DNA of 64,000 nucleotides from NCBI GenBank assembly GCA_964537975.1, contig CAZIDP010000015.1, positions 15,230 through 79,229 of the forward strand, given 5' to 3'. The notes under the pieces are model-generated. The model was not told where the DNA came from. It made no database searches and was given only the letters and a program-made list of their open reading frames with translations. A program made the position numbers and the translations under genes. This document shows, piece by piece, positions 55,893 through 64,000 of the stretch. The stretch is from SCBR16-9 sp964537975 (GTDB lineage Bacteria > Hydrogenedentota > Hydrogenedentia > Hydrogenedentales > SCBR16-9). Every line of letters begins with the position of its first letter. Within the stretch, counting starts at the first letter, position 1.

Positions 55893-58148
55893 GTGCTTGT
55901 ATTATACAAACAAATATTATCGCGGTTTTTTGTCTGCACGGTATTGTTCCAGATGGTGATATTTTCGGTACAAGGTGATACTTTGGACAGTTACAGTGAA
56001 TTCAAAGGAGTTGATGAGGCCAACGTTACGTTGATAAATGGCACACCAATCCTGAAAATAAATGATGAAGCTGTACCGCCATTGATCTTTTTCTTTAATA
56101 CCGAAACTGGTTCCGGGCAACACTATCTTGAACCTCAAGTGCGTATGGCGGCTGATGCCGGAGTACACATATATTCGATGCCCTTTGATGGCTGGCCTTG
56201 GTCGTTTGGTGGAGATATACCAGGACCGGAAAGTTTCCAATACATGGACGCCATCTTGGACCGTTTTCTGGAGGTGAACCCCAAAGCTCTGTTCATCCCG
56301 CGTATACGTTCTACACCACCACACTCCTGGCCGGGCTGGGATACGTTTCCTGAGTCTGAGCGTATTCAGTTTCTGCAAGAATCTTCAGGGTATCTCTCCG
56401 CAGCATCCGATATTGTCTGGGAGGCATTTAAAGAAAACATAACCCGTTTCATCCAGCATTACGAGAGTAGTCCCTACGCGAAGCATTTTCTCGGGTACCA
56501 CATTGGAGGACAAAACACCAATGAGTGGTTCCAATGGGAGTATCGCGAAAAGGGTCCGGACTACAGTGAGGCAAATCAACGTCGTTTTCAGCAATGGTTA
56601 CGGAATCATTATGTTGATGTGGTAGCGCTCAGTGAGGCGTGGGGACAAATGGTTGCTTTTTCTGATGCTGAAATTCCCCGGGCGGATTCGGCACGGCTGC
56701 CCATGTGGTCTGTGCGTGGCGATACGCCCTTACGTGCATTTTATACTCTCCCAGAAGAACGTGCCTGGGTTGATTACAGCCAATATTATTCGGACTTGAT
56801 CGCCGAGCGGATTGCTGATGCGGCCGCAGTTATAAAAGAGGTTACTGAGGGCCGCAAGTTATCGGTCTTTTTCTATGGATATATCCTGGAATTAAGTGGC
56901 AGCTATAGTGGGCATTATGCAAACCAGCGCGTTTTAAAGGATGAGAATGTCGATATACTTGTTGCACCTTTAACCTATTCAGACCGGCTCACTGGCGGCG
57001 CGAAAGGTCCCATGACTGCTGTCGATTCAGTCGCTGCCCATGGCAAGCTTTGGCTGAATGAAGACGATATGCGTACCTATTTGATAAAAGAAGATGATTT
57101 GCCTTCGTGGCTGACTTTTGAAGCATTCGGAACACCTACCCGCGATTACTTTGAAACCCAGCAACTCCTCCTTCGGAATCTGGGCCTTGCACGTATTCAC
57201 CGTCATGGCACCTGGTGGATGGACCTGATTGCTGCCGGCGCGTTTCGTGAGGCGCAATTGTGGGACAATGTGATGGATGAAGTTGGTAATACTTTGTTCA
57301 CTGAATTGTATGAAGCACCGGAACCTTACCTTCCAGAAGTCGCTATGATTGTTGATGAGCGCAGTCAAACCTGGCTTTACAATCACTATGATGTCTGGGT
57401 GCATACCCTGCACCATCTGCGGGACAATCTGATCAAGTCAGGTACCAGTGTGGGATTCTACTATCTGCATGATCTGCTTGCGGGCAAAGTTCCTGAGAGT
57501 AAGGTGTATGTCTTCGCAAACACCTATCAGCTTACGGAAGCAGAAGTTGATAGTTTGTTGACTTTATTGCGTGAGCAATCCGCGACGGCATTGTGGCAGT
57601 ATGCCCCGGGATACTTTACGGACACCGCACCAGACATCAGCCAGATGCAACGATTGACAGGATTACCCTTGGAGCAGGTTGATGGTGCATTGGGCATACA
57701 AGGTCATGGTGTTTTTGAGGGGATTGATTGGGGATGGCAGCGGAATAATCTTGTTTCACCCCGGTTTGTCGTGGCAAATACAGATACTGATATACATGTT
57801 CTAGGCCATTATCGAAACAGCGACTACATTGCTGCTGCACGAATCAACCACCAGGGCTTTGAGTCTGTATTTTCCGGAGATATTGCATTGAGCCCGGAAG
57901 TGTTACGTGCTGTCTTCCGTGAAGCTGGGGTACATCTCTGGGTGGAAGACAATTCTGTTGTGCATTGCGATGGACGGTTGTTGGTGATTCATACTGCGGA
58001 CTCAGGAGAAAAGGCCGTAGCATTACCACCTGGTAGTACACTCTACACGTTGAGTGGGGAAAAGATTCAAACCGAAGCAGCAGAGCATGTCCTTGTTCCC
58101 TTCAAAGCTGGAGAGACACGCTGGTTCAGATTAACCGGGGCTGAATAA
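55893..58148 (+). CDS. Glycoside hydrolase, GH42-like beta-galactosidase type
   Basis: 751 residues. Start best placed at the GTG at 55893: GGGAG lies 7 bases before it, and the protein then opens with a standard signal peptide (LSRFFVCTVLFQMVIFSVQG). Residues about 75-400 form a TIM barrel of clan GH-A, with the acid/base candidate in GGQNTNEWFQW (near residue 205) and the nucleophile candidate in LWLNEDDM (near residue 390). The region after about 480 resembles the GH42 trimerisation domain, with VYVFANTYQLTEAEV. It should act on beta-galactosides or related sugars outside the cell. It shares the operon of the pseudopilin and the ADP-ribosylglycohydrolase-like gene. Confidence 0.8.
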   Translation: MLVLYKQILSRFFVCTVLFQMVIFSVQGDTLDSYSEFKGVDEANVTLINGTPILKINDEAVPPLIFFFNTETGSGQHYLEPQVRMAADAGVHIYSMPFDGWPWSFGGDIPGPESFQYMDAILDRFLEVNPKALFIPRIRSTPPHSWPGWDTFPESERIQFLQESSGYLSAASDIVWEAFKENITRFIQHYESSPYAKHFLGYHIGGQNTNEWFQWEYREKGPDYSEANQRRFQQWLRNHYVDVVALSEAWGQMVAFSDAEIPRADSARLPMWSVRGDTPLRAFYTLPEERAWVDYSQYYSDLIAERIADAAAVIKEVTEGRKLSVFFYGYILELSGSYSGHYANQRVLKDENVDILVAPLTYSDRLTGGAKGPMTAVDSVAAHGKLWLNEDDMRTYLIKEDDLPSWLTFEAFGTPTRDYFETQQLLLRNLGLARIHRHGTWWMDLIAAGAFREAQLWDNVMDEVGNTLFTELYEAPEPYLPEVAMIVDERSQTWLYNHYDVWVHTLHHLRDNLIKSGTSVGFYYLHDLLAGKVPESKVYVFANTYQLTEAEVDSLLTLLREQSATALWQYAPGYFTDTAPDISQMQRLTGLPLEQVDGALGIQGHGVFEGIDWGWQRNNLVSPRFVVANTDTDIHVLGHYRNSDYIAAARINHQGFESVFSGDIALSPEVLRAVFREAGVHLWVEDNSVVHCDGRLLVIHTADSGEKAVALPPGSTLYTLSGEKIQTEAAEHVLVPFKAGETRWFRLTGAE

Positions 58149-58183
58149 AAATTCAGTGCCTCAAGATATTATGAAAGTTTTTC

Positions 58184-60124
58184 ATGGACAAAAATTTATA
58201 TTATGACAAGACGTTGGGTGGATGGCTGGGAAAAAACATCGGCGGCACGCTTGGTGGTCCTTGGGAAGGACACACCTCGCCACTGCTGTTGTACTATTAT
58301 GACCCAATTCCGAAAGAAGCCATGCCCAACGATGATTTTGAATTGCAACTGGTCTGGCTGGACATGCTTCAAAAGAACGGGATTTATTTGAAACCTGCAG
58401 ATTTTGTGCGTCACTGGCAAGATCACACCCGCTATTACATCTCTGAGTATTTCATGGGGCAGCGGAACATGGCGCTGGGCCTGGTGCCGCCGGTAACAGG
58501 TGCTTTCAATAACTGGTGGATTTCCGGTATGGGCGCTACGATTCGCTCAGAAATCTGGGGGATGATTGCACCCGGCATGCCGGATATTGCCGCGGCATAC
58601 GCGTATCTTGATGCAAGCACAGACCACAGTGAAGATGGTTTATACGGCGAAGTTTTTTTTGCTGCCCTGGAAAGTCACGCATATGTAGAGAGTGATATCC
58701 GTAAATTGATTCTCAAAGGGCTTGAGTTTGTGCCCGCGCATTCTGTTATCCAAAAAGTGGTAGCAATGGTACTGGAAGAGCTGGACAAAAGCCGGGAATT
58801 GCGGAGTCTCCGTCACTTGCTTTGTGCTGAATTCGCGCATCCGACTGATTTCACCTATGCGCCATTGAATGTAGGTTTTACAGTACTGGGATTGTTAAGT
58901 AGTAATATGTATGGTGACATCCTGTGTAACACGGTGAATTGCGGTTATGACACGGACTGTACCGGCGCCACGGCAGGTTCTGTGCTTGGCATCATGCATG
59001 GCGCTTCCAATACGCCAGAACACTGGCTTGAACCAATCGGGTATCCCGTGGTTGTTTCCGACTTGCTTATAGATGTGGATTATCCCGCGGACATCCGGGA
59101 AGTAACAAAGCAGGTTTGTGCATTGGGCGAACAGGTAATTGAAAATGCTGATAAAGTACGTGAACACTTGTACCGTTGGACGCGACTGCCTTTTCTGCTT
59201 GAAGGGGAGCGGGAGTCCTGGGAACCGTCACCTATGGAAATCACTTTAGGGTGGCAAGGCGACCTTGGCATACACCTGACATATATGGATTCTCCAGCCA
59301 TCGGGATTGGTGAGACGCAAATACATGTATTGCATATAACAAATAAATCCGGCAAGCACATACCTTCAACACTTGTTGTGCAGTTACAGGAGGGAACCTC
59401 GCATGCTGGTGATAATGGACTTGTCAAGATAGCGGACTGCCAAATTGAATTACCGGCAAATAGTTGTGTGGACTTTCCATTAACGGTTCATATTCCACCG
59501 GATATTTCCATTAATAGTCCCGCGCTGACCATTCAGGTTGTGCTGAAAGGCGATGGTCTGGATACATTGCAATACAAGTATACGGTAGTTATGAAAGCTG
59601 CCTGGAAGGTATCGGATGTGCTTGATTCTGACGATACTACGACTCAGCAAGCCATCGAAGAAGCGGGCAGCCTGGGGAATGCACCTGTTAATGTACGCAG
59701 TGTATTGCATAGCTCAGATACCCTGAATGATTTCATCCCTGCAAGTGGTAAAGTGGTTTACGCGCAGGTTACCATGCAGACACAAGCAGAGACACCGGTA
59801 CGGATCATTGCCAACAACACCGGACCAATACGTGTAATTCACAACGGTAAACGCATTATCAATAAAGAACACTGGTTGGCAGGTATTGCGCCCTCCTGGC
59901 ATTTACAGGTTGGGGACGGCAGCACGCACCTGCTCCCTAAAAATGGCGGCTATGCGGACATTATAGTATCCAAGGGTGAAAACACATTTCTATTCCGCCT
60001 GGAAGGTCATGACCGCCTGCAAGATGCTACTTTCCATCTGGCACAGATTGTAGCGCCTGATCACGCTACCGCAAAAATGGGAGATTATCGCCCGGCTACC
60101 AGTATAGTTCCGATGCTATCATGA
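58184..60124 (+). CDS. ADP-ribosylglycohydrolase family protein with C-terminal beta domains
   Basis: 646 residues. Residues about 1-350 show the ADP-ribosylglycohydrolase pattern: GGWLGKNIGGTLGGPWEG at the start, the metal motif DDFELQLVW, and the second metal motif NCGYDTDCTGATAGSVLG. In this group of bacteria such proteins often lie beside glycoside hydrolases; the substrate may be a glycoside rather than ADP-ribose. The C-terminal 290 residues are beta-rich and look like two accessory domains. No signal peptide. It follows the GH42-like gene by 35 bases. Confidence 0.82.
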   Translation: MDKNLYYDKTLGGWLGKNIGGTLGGPWEGHTSPLLLYYYDPIPKEAMPNDDFELQLVWLDMLQKNGIYLKPADFVRHWQDHTRYYISEYFMGQRNMALGLVPPVTGAFNNWWISGMGATIRSEIWGMIAPGMPDIAAAYAYLDASTDHSEDGLYGEVFFAALESHAYVESDIRKLILKGLEFVPAHSVIQKVVAMVLEELDKSRELRSLRHLLCAEFAHPTDFTYAPLNVGFTVLGLLSSNMYGDILCNTVNCGYDTDCTGATAGSVLGIMHGASNTPEHWLEPIGYPVVVSDLLIDVDYPADIREVTKQVCALGEQVIENADKVREHLYRWTRLPFLLEGERESWEPSPMEITLGWQGDLGIHLTYMDSPAIGIGETQIHVLHITNKSGKHIPSTLVVQLQEGTSHAGDNGLVKIADCQIELPANSCVDFPLTVHIPPDISINSPALTIQVVLKGDGLDTLQYKYTVVMKAAWKVSDVLDSDDTTTQQAIEEAGSLGNAPVNVRSVLHSSDTLNDFIPASGKVVYAQVTMQTQAETPVRIIANNTGPIRVIHNGKRIINKEHWLAGIAPSWHLQVGDGSTHLLPKNGGYADIIVSKGENTFLFRLEGHDRLQDATFHLAQIVAPDHATAKMGDYRPATSIVPMLS

Positions 60125-60136
60125 TGTTGTATATAT

Positions 60137-61744
60137 TTAAGGTTGGATTATTTCCACGGTGACTTCATTGTCGGTGAGTCGGCGCAAGACAACGATGCGG
60201 TTTTCTGAAAAACAATATCGGATTTCATCTGGATGTCCCAGCAGTGGCAGGATTTCATTGACAACCTGACCGTACCCAAAGTCGTCTGTCAGTATTACAC
60301 GGCCATTACCTTGCTGATGGATTTCTACACCGGAAACGTAGTTGTGGAAACCATGTTTTTGGGCCAGTGGTCCCCAGGCAACCAGCACTGCACCTTCTTC
60401 AACGCAACGCATGAGGTCCTTCCAGGTTTGCTCACTGACCTTGACTCCTGTAAGAAACAGCAAGGGGATGTCCTTGAGGTGTTCGTAGGTTACAAGGTGA
60501 TCGAAGACCACAGCGCCGTTCAACGGTGTGAAAAAGCGGTGGCGGTCCGCTTGTACTGGTCTGGCTGTGTAGTGCAGGGCAATGTGTTCGTCTCGTGGTC
60601 GTTGGTAACCCGCGGCCGCGTCATACGTTTTAAAGAAACTCAGTCCGTCCCGTCCGGTGGCGCCAAAGGTTAGCACATTCCATATTTGAAACCAGGCTTG
60701 TGTATCACGTGTGCTTGGAAGGTGCTCAGAGCCATATAGCACCGGTTTCCACCACCCTGTTCCCGTGAATGCCTGACCGTGGTCGGAGTCGGGAAAGCGT
60801 ACGATGGCTATTGCTGGTCGAACATCACGAAAACTCCAGGGACGCGGGTTTTCTGGCAGATATTCACGAATAAAACGGCGCAGCATTTCGCCATGTGGAG
60901 TCAGTTGGTATCGTTCCGGTGTTATCTGGTTCATCAATGTGAACGGAGTTCCCTGATTTCCAGCTTCAGTTAGATTGTGCCCCGCACCTTCCAAGTAGAC
61001 ACGGTCTGCTCCAAGCCAATAGGCCAGCATGAGATTGCTCCAGACTTCCTCGGGGGGATGCCCAGGCACCAAATCCCAGAACCACATATCGACATCAACC
61101 CACAGGGGTCGTTCATACTGTAATGCCGCTCCCATGCCGATAGCCAGGCTGACACTGGAATAAAATTCCTTGCAAATTTTGGGGCAGGGAATGAAGCCTG
61201 CACGCGCTGCAACATGCAACAATACAGGCCAGACATGGGTGGCAACTACGGGTACATCAAACGCGGCATAGTGTGCATGCAGATCACCGTAGGCCGCCAA
61301 CGTCGTTTCATAAGCGGTGTCCAGGTTATAAAAAGTGGATGGGTCTGCCAGAGGTATGGGGGAGTGGTTATTCAGTAGACGACAATGTGCCAGCTCATCG
61401 AATACAACACCTTCAAACGAAATTGTGTCCTCTTTAAACATCGATTTCGCAAGGTGAATGGAGGAATCAGGTGGGTTGACAGTATAACAAGATATCGAGA
61501 AGTTAAGACCCAAATCCTGAGCCAGGGTGACCATAGCTTCGGTGATTTCCAGTGCGCGTGATTCCGGTACGTTGGCATTAGGATTGACATAAAAGTTGAT
61601 GTAATCAATACCCATCGACGCTATGGCATCACGCACGGCAGGTGTTACCGGTAATTGAACCGGCATTTCAATCCCGATGCTGAACTCGGTATGGTTCTCA
61701 TCGACAGACATCGTGAACAGTAACAGGCAGACCAAAATCGACAT
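60137..61744 (-). CDS. Secreted TIM-barrel glycoside-hydrolase-like protein
   Basis: 535 residues. A short signal-like N-terminus precedes a barrel: IDYINFYVNPNANVPE, FEGVVFDELAHC, WVDVDMWFW and LGADRVYLEGAG follow one another as strand-end motifs of a GH-A-like barrel, with FDELAH and YLEGAG candidates for the catalytic acids. The last 150 residues are a beta-rich domain with an amidotransferase-like fold hint (GAVLVAWGPLAQ). I cannot give a GH family. It is convergent with the ADP-ribosylglycohydrolase-like gene. Start has GGAGA seven bases upstream. Confidence 0.65.
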   Translation of the reverse strand: MSILVCLLLFTMSVDENHTEFSIGIEMPVQLPVTPAVRDAIASMGIDYINFYVNPNANVPESRALEITEAMVTLAQDLGLNFSISCYTVNPPDSSIHLAKSMFKEDTISFEGVVFDELAHCRLLNNHSPIPLADPSTFYNLDTAYETTLAAYGDLHAHYAAFDVPVVATHVWPVLLHVAARAGFIPCPKICKEFYSSVSLAIGMGAALQYERPLWVDVDMWFWDLVPGHPPEEVWSNLMLAYWLGADRVYLEGAGHNLTEAGNQGTPFTLMNQITPERYQLTPHGEMLRRFIREYLPENPRPWSFRDVRPAIAIVRFPDSDHGQAFTGTGWWKPVLYGSEHLPSTRDTQAWFQIWNVLTFGATGRDGLSFFKTYDAAAGYQRPRDEHIALHYTARPVQADRHRFFTPLNGAVVFDHLVTYEHLKDIPLLFLTGVKVSEQTWKDLMRCVEEGAVLVAWGPLAQKHGFHNYVSGVEIHQQGNGRVILTDDFGYGQVVNEILPLLGHPDEIRYCFSENRIVVLRRLTDNEVTVEIIQP

Positions 61745-61779
61745 TGTATTTCTCCAGATGCTTCTGCCGTGCTTCGACG

Positions 61780-62523
61780 TTATTTCATGGATACTTCCAA
61801 ACCTTCGCCATCAAAAAGAACATTAACACTGGCACGGAAGTACTTGGGGCTGCGAACATATTCAAGGTAGTTGGTCAATGGTTCTGCCGCATTGTAGCTG
61901 TTGTGGGCAAGTACCAACGCGCCGGGCGGCATCTTGTCATACCCCGCCTGCAATATATCCAAATAGATACCTTTGCCACGGGCGGCATCGCCGTCGGCAT
62001 CAAGATATAGAAGCTGGATGGAATGTTCATATTGCGCTACAATCTTGACGCCATCATCCGCAATTATTCTCGCTAGACCTTCCGGGTTGATTTTCCGGAC
62101 ATTCCGCGCTGCGCGCTCTGCTTCTTCCGGCTTGATTTCAACACCAATTAACGCTTCTGCTGTGTAACAGGCACCTGGCCCCACAGCGGAACCGGCATTT
62201 GAGATAAAAGTATTGCCGCAGAATATGCCCACTGCAATCATGTGAGCCGGTCGCACAATCGTATTGATGGCATAAATCAGGCGTTGCATTCGGGGAGTGA
62301 TTGCGGTCCAGGGTATTTCAAACAGATCGGCGACAGCCCTGCGGTGTGCCAGAAATTTTTCTTCATCATAGGTTGTATGTGGAAGAATAGTCGCATCCTT
62401 CAAGGTGGAGAGCGCTGCATCGACCACTGCAATTTCATTTTCCAGAGGCTCCAATTCCAAGTGGGGATGATGGATGTCCATACGATAATCAAGAAAGTCG
62501 TCCGTTTGAAATACTTCTGCCAT
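61780..62523 (-). CDS. Class I SAM-dependent methyltransferase
   Basis: 247 residues from the ATG at 62521-62523, with AAAGG nine bases upstream. The SAM-binding glycine loop reads MIAVGIFCGNTFISNAG, followed by an acidic strand LIGVEIKPEEAE; LLYLDADGD and LVLAHNSYN give the later motifs, in the manner of O-methyltransferases of the caffeoyl-CoA type. Its substrate is unknown. It lies upstream of the barrel protein and in the same direction, 35 bases apart. Confidence 0.72.
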   Translation of the reverse strand: MAEVFQTDDFLDYRMDIHHPHLELEPLENEIAVVDAALSTLKDATILPHTTYDEEKFLAHRRAVADLFEIPWTAITPRMQRLIYAINTIVRPAHMIAVGIFCGNTFISNAGSAVGPGACYTAEALIGVEIKPEEAERAARNVRKINPEGLARIIADDGVKIVAQYEHSIQLLYLDADGDAARGKGIYLDILQAGYDKMPPGALVLAHNSYNAAEPLTNYLEYVRSPKYFRASVNVLFDGEGLEVSMK

Positions 62524-62713
62524 ATCAAGGTACCTTTCATTGGTTATAAAATGTTGTGCTATTGTACTTTGATTTGACACCTTAGTGGAAAAAACTAAAA
62601 ATTTGCAGTACGCAATATTGAAATTTCTGAAAAATTAATGTCGTGTCTGGTAATATCTGTTGCTTGAATGTGTTAACAAAGTATGCTGTAATCATGTTTT
62701 GTTACCGAACTTA

Positions 62714-62878
62714 TCAGTCCTTTTTGATGGGCAATAGGTTCAATGTAACATCACCTATGGTTTTATACGGGATAATTTTATCCGGGATAAACGAATCTAA
62801 AGACAGGGCTTGGCTCCAGGGAAATAGCAACAGAACCAAAAATAAACCACAAGGTCGTCCTGCCACAATATACCCCAT
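62714..62878 (-). pseudogene. N-terminal fragment resembling an alpha/beta-hydrolase (esterase) gene
   Basis: From an ATG at 62876-62878, 54 codons encode a basic start, a signal-like hydrophobic run (GLFLVLLLFPWSQAL) and DKIIPYKTIGDVTLNL, then a stop. In the secreted esterases of this group the mature protein commonly begins with a similar segment, PDKxxxYKTxGDVxLxL, followed by a catalytic domain of 250 residues. That domain is not found in any frame downstream, so this may be a cut-down remnant. The assignment rests on a short match. Confidence 0.35.
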
Positions 62879-62976
62879 CTTGTGTTCTTCTGAAAGTTTA
62901 TCTGACATCAAATCATGGGTATCCAGGATTCAAGGAATCTTAATCAATCATTTCGTTAACGAAAATATCAGCAAAA

Positions 62977-63008
62977 CCGCCAGAATTCCAAGATTAGAAC
63001 TTTGGCGG
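62977..63008 (-). terminator. Terminator of the Gly-Glu repeat protein gene
   Basis: On the minus strand CCGCCA and AGTTC pair with GAATT and TGGCGG around an 8-base loop, followed by TTTT. It lies 76 bases past the stop of the gene at 63084. Confidence 0.65.
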
Positions 63009-63083
63009 CTTATTACATCTAAGATGTACCAACTATTAATGATGTATCTCCATTTCAAAACGTCATAATTAAAACTTCCAGGC

Positions 63084-64000
63084 TCAATCGTTGTATTTGC
63101 GAAATCTGCCATGTGAACTCAACAGTAACAAGAAACATATTCCTGCCACGAAGAGAACGGAAGCTGCCATTTTCGATTCAGTGTTATGAACGGAGTTCAT
63201 ACCACATGCTGGAGGGCTCTTGGTTTCTTCACCTTCACCTTCACCTCCCGTTTCAGTCCCATCCAGTTCAGGATTTGTGGCAACTGCTACAAAATTATCC
63301 AGACTGCCACCGCGCGTGCTGACATTCTCATATTCCTCCAGGTTGGTGATTCCATTACCATCAAAATCACCATGTGCTGAATACGGCTCTTGTATGTCAT
63401 CCGCTTTGCTGTCAAAAATGAGGTAGCTTTCCCAAAGGTATTTGTCATCATCAGCGGCCGGCATACAATCCCATAATGGACTGCACTGTACAACGGCATA
63501 GTCACCAAGCAGCGAAATACCACGACTGGACATTTGATTTCTCAAGGAATTCTTGGTTTCTGTTCCAGTCAACATCAATACCGCAGCAACACCGGCATAC
63601 TTACCCAGCTGATTCGATGTGTCTTCACTTCGTAACATCATGTAGTTCAGATCAAACGCGTTCAAAGTCGCGCCCCATCTTGAATCCTGACTTTCTTCAT
63701 TGACGACATGACGTACCAATGCCATGGAGTAAATATCTGGAAAACCATCATTCGCCAAATCTTCAGACAGGTCAAATTCATTCAGAAATTCCATATAGTG
63801 ATTGCTTAATTGGCCAAGATTATTTCCAAGTAAATCACGTATTGATGGAATCTCGCCCTCGCCCTCGCCCTCGCCTTCACCCTCACCTTCGCCCTCGCCT
63901 TCGCCTTCGCCCTCGCCCTCTCCTTCACCCTCGCCCTCTCCTTCACCTTCACCTTCACCTTCACCTTCACCTTCACCTTCACCTTCACCTTCACCTTCAC
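63084..64000 (-). CDS. Secreted protein with (Gly-Glu)n repeats and C-terminal membrane anchor, C-terminal part
   Basis: The frame is open from the window edge down to a stop at 63084, so the first part is missing. The visible part starts with about 25 Gly-Glu pairs, then 230 residues: helical segments, DFDGNGITNLEEYE (an EF-hand/dockerin-like calcium loop near the middle), and a second short Gly-Glu stretch. It ends with PACGMNSVHNTESK, a membrane helix (MAASVLFVAGICFLLLL) and an Arg-rich tail. That order, Cys-Gly motif, helix, basic tail, is like C-terminal sorting signals of the MYXO-CTERM kind. Long Gly-Glu runs like this are common in Hydrogenedentota proteins. Terminator at 62977-63008. 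Confidence 0.75.
   Translation of the reverse strand, partial: EGEGEGEGEGEGEGEGEGEGEGEGEGEGEGEGEGEGEGEGEGEGEGEGEIPSIRDLLGNNLGQLSNHYMEFLNEFDLSEDLANDGFPDIYSMALVRHVVNEESQDSRWGATLNAFDLNYMMLRSEDTSNQLGKYAGVAAVLMLTGTETKNSLRNQMSSRGISLLGDYAVVQCSPLWDCMPAADDDKYLWESYLIFDSKADDIQEPYSAHGDFDGNGITNLEEYENVSTRGGSLDNFVAVATNPELDGTETGGEGEGEETKSPPACGMNSVHNTESKMAASVLFVAGICFLLLLSSHGRFRKYND
63852..64000 (-). repeat. Hexanucleotide repeat coding Gly-Glu
   Basis: About 25 copies of a hexamer, read on the minus strand as GGN-GAR. Toward the window edge ten copies are identical (CTTCAC on the plus strand, 63941-64000); further in they vary at third positions. It continues past the edge of the window. The open frame of Val-Lys repeats in this stretch is the wrong frame. 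Confidence 0.9.

Noticed and set aside
62643..63068. Plus-strand frame of 141 codons from a GTG
   Set aside because: No ribosome site, odd composition, and it covers the esterase-like fragment and a terminator on the other strand.
63806..64000. Minus-strand frame of alternating Val and Lys
   Set aside because: Out-of-frame reading of the Gly-Glu hexamer; the Gly-Glu frame continues into the gene that ends at 63084.

Overview
The window looks like a chromosome segment of a Gram-negative bacterium of the planctomycete/Lentisphaerae/Hydrogenedentota kind; Hydrogenedentota-like is my best guess. The signs are a PSCyt1-DUF1549-DUF1553 protein followed by a DUF1501 protein, two PEP-CTERM proteins, a pseudopilin with an H-X9-DG tail, a secreted protein with long Gly-Glu repeats, a ThuA-like protein, many lipoprotein and Tat-type signals, and a PpiD-like periplasmic chaperone. 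Base composition is moderate and I see no phage, insertion sequence, plasmid or CRISPR. Taxonomy is inferred from gene families only.

Layout. 1-7.1 kb: a ThuA-like fragment, an MshEN-HDOD protein, a CopD-like membrane protein, small secreted proteins, a membrane-anchored pseudokinase and a discoidin-domain protein. 7.4-8.6 kb: tRNA-Val and a PEP-CTERM protein. 9.2-14.3 kb: the planctomycete-type cytochrome/DUF1501 pair. 14.3-17.6 kb: a TRAP transporter whose binding-protein gene is divergent from its two membrane genes. 17.7-21.3 kb: a cyclic-nucleotide-binding protein, a YkgJ-like protein, a 33-codon small ORF and a PpiD-like chaperone. 21.9-25.3 kb: an NrdD-like protein without a recognisable glycyl-radical tail, followed by a SPASM-type radical SAM protein. 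25.4-32.0 kb: six minus-strand genes (amidohydrolase, TauE-like exporter, D-2-hydroxyacid dehydrogenase, two aldo/keto reductases, ceramidase-like hydrolase), which look catabolic. 32.7-35.7 kb: an esterase-SGNH fusion and a radical SAM/SPASM protein.

35.9-40.2 kb is the best-defined block: an FMN riboswitch followed by ribD, ribE, ribBA, ribH and nusB, then a PHP phosphoesterase. 41.1-47.3 kb is the most unusual block: a membrane protein with a coiled coil made of seven exact 77-residue repeats, divergent from a second MshEN-HDOD protein, then a Nif11-like small protein, and, facing it, a radical SAM-like protein that has lost both its CX3CX2C and GGEP motifs. A likely 6S RNA follows at about 48.0 kb. 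48.2-52.4 kb encodes two large membrane proteins, one ResB-like and one TMTC/TPR-like. 52.5-53.3 kb carries the second PEP-CTERM gene, with the same 3' hairpin as the first.

53.6-62.5 kb looks like a carbohydrate-linked locus: an AraC regulator divergent from a pseudopilin, a GH42-like enzyme and an ADP-ribosylglycohydrolase-family protein, facing a TIM-barrel GH-like protein and a SAM methyltransferase. The window ends in a secreted protein with long Gly-Glu repeats that runs off the edge. The points that most merit a second look are the NrdD-like/radical SAM pair, the 41-47 kb block, the pseudokinase, the shared hairpin of the PEP-CTERM genes and the 33-codon ORF.
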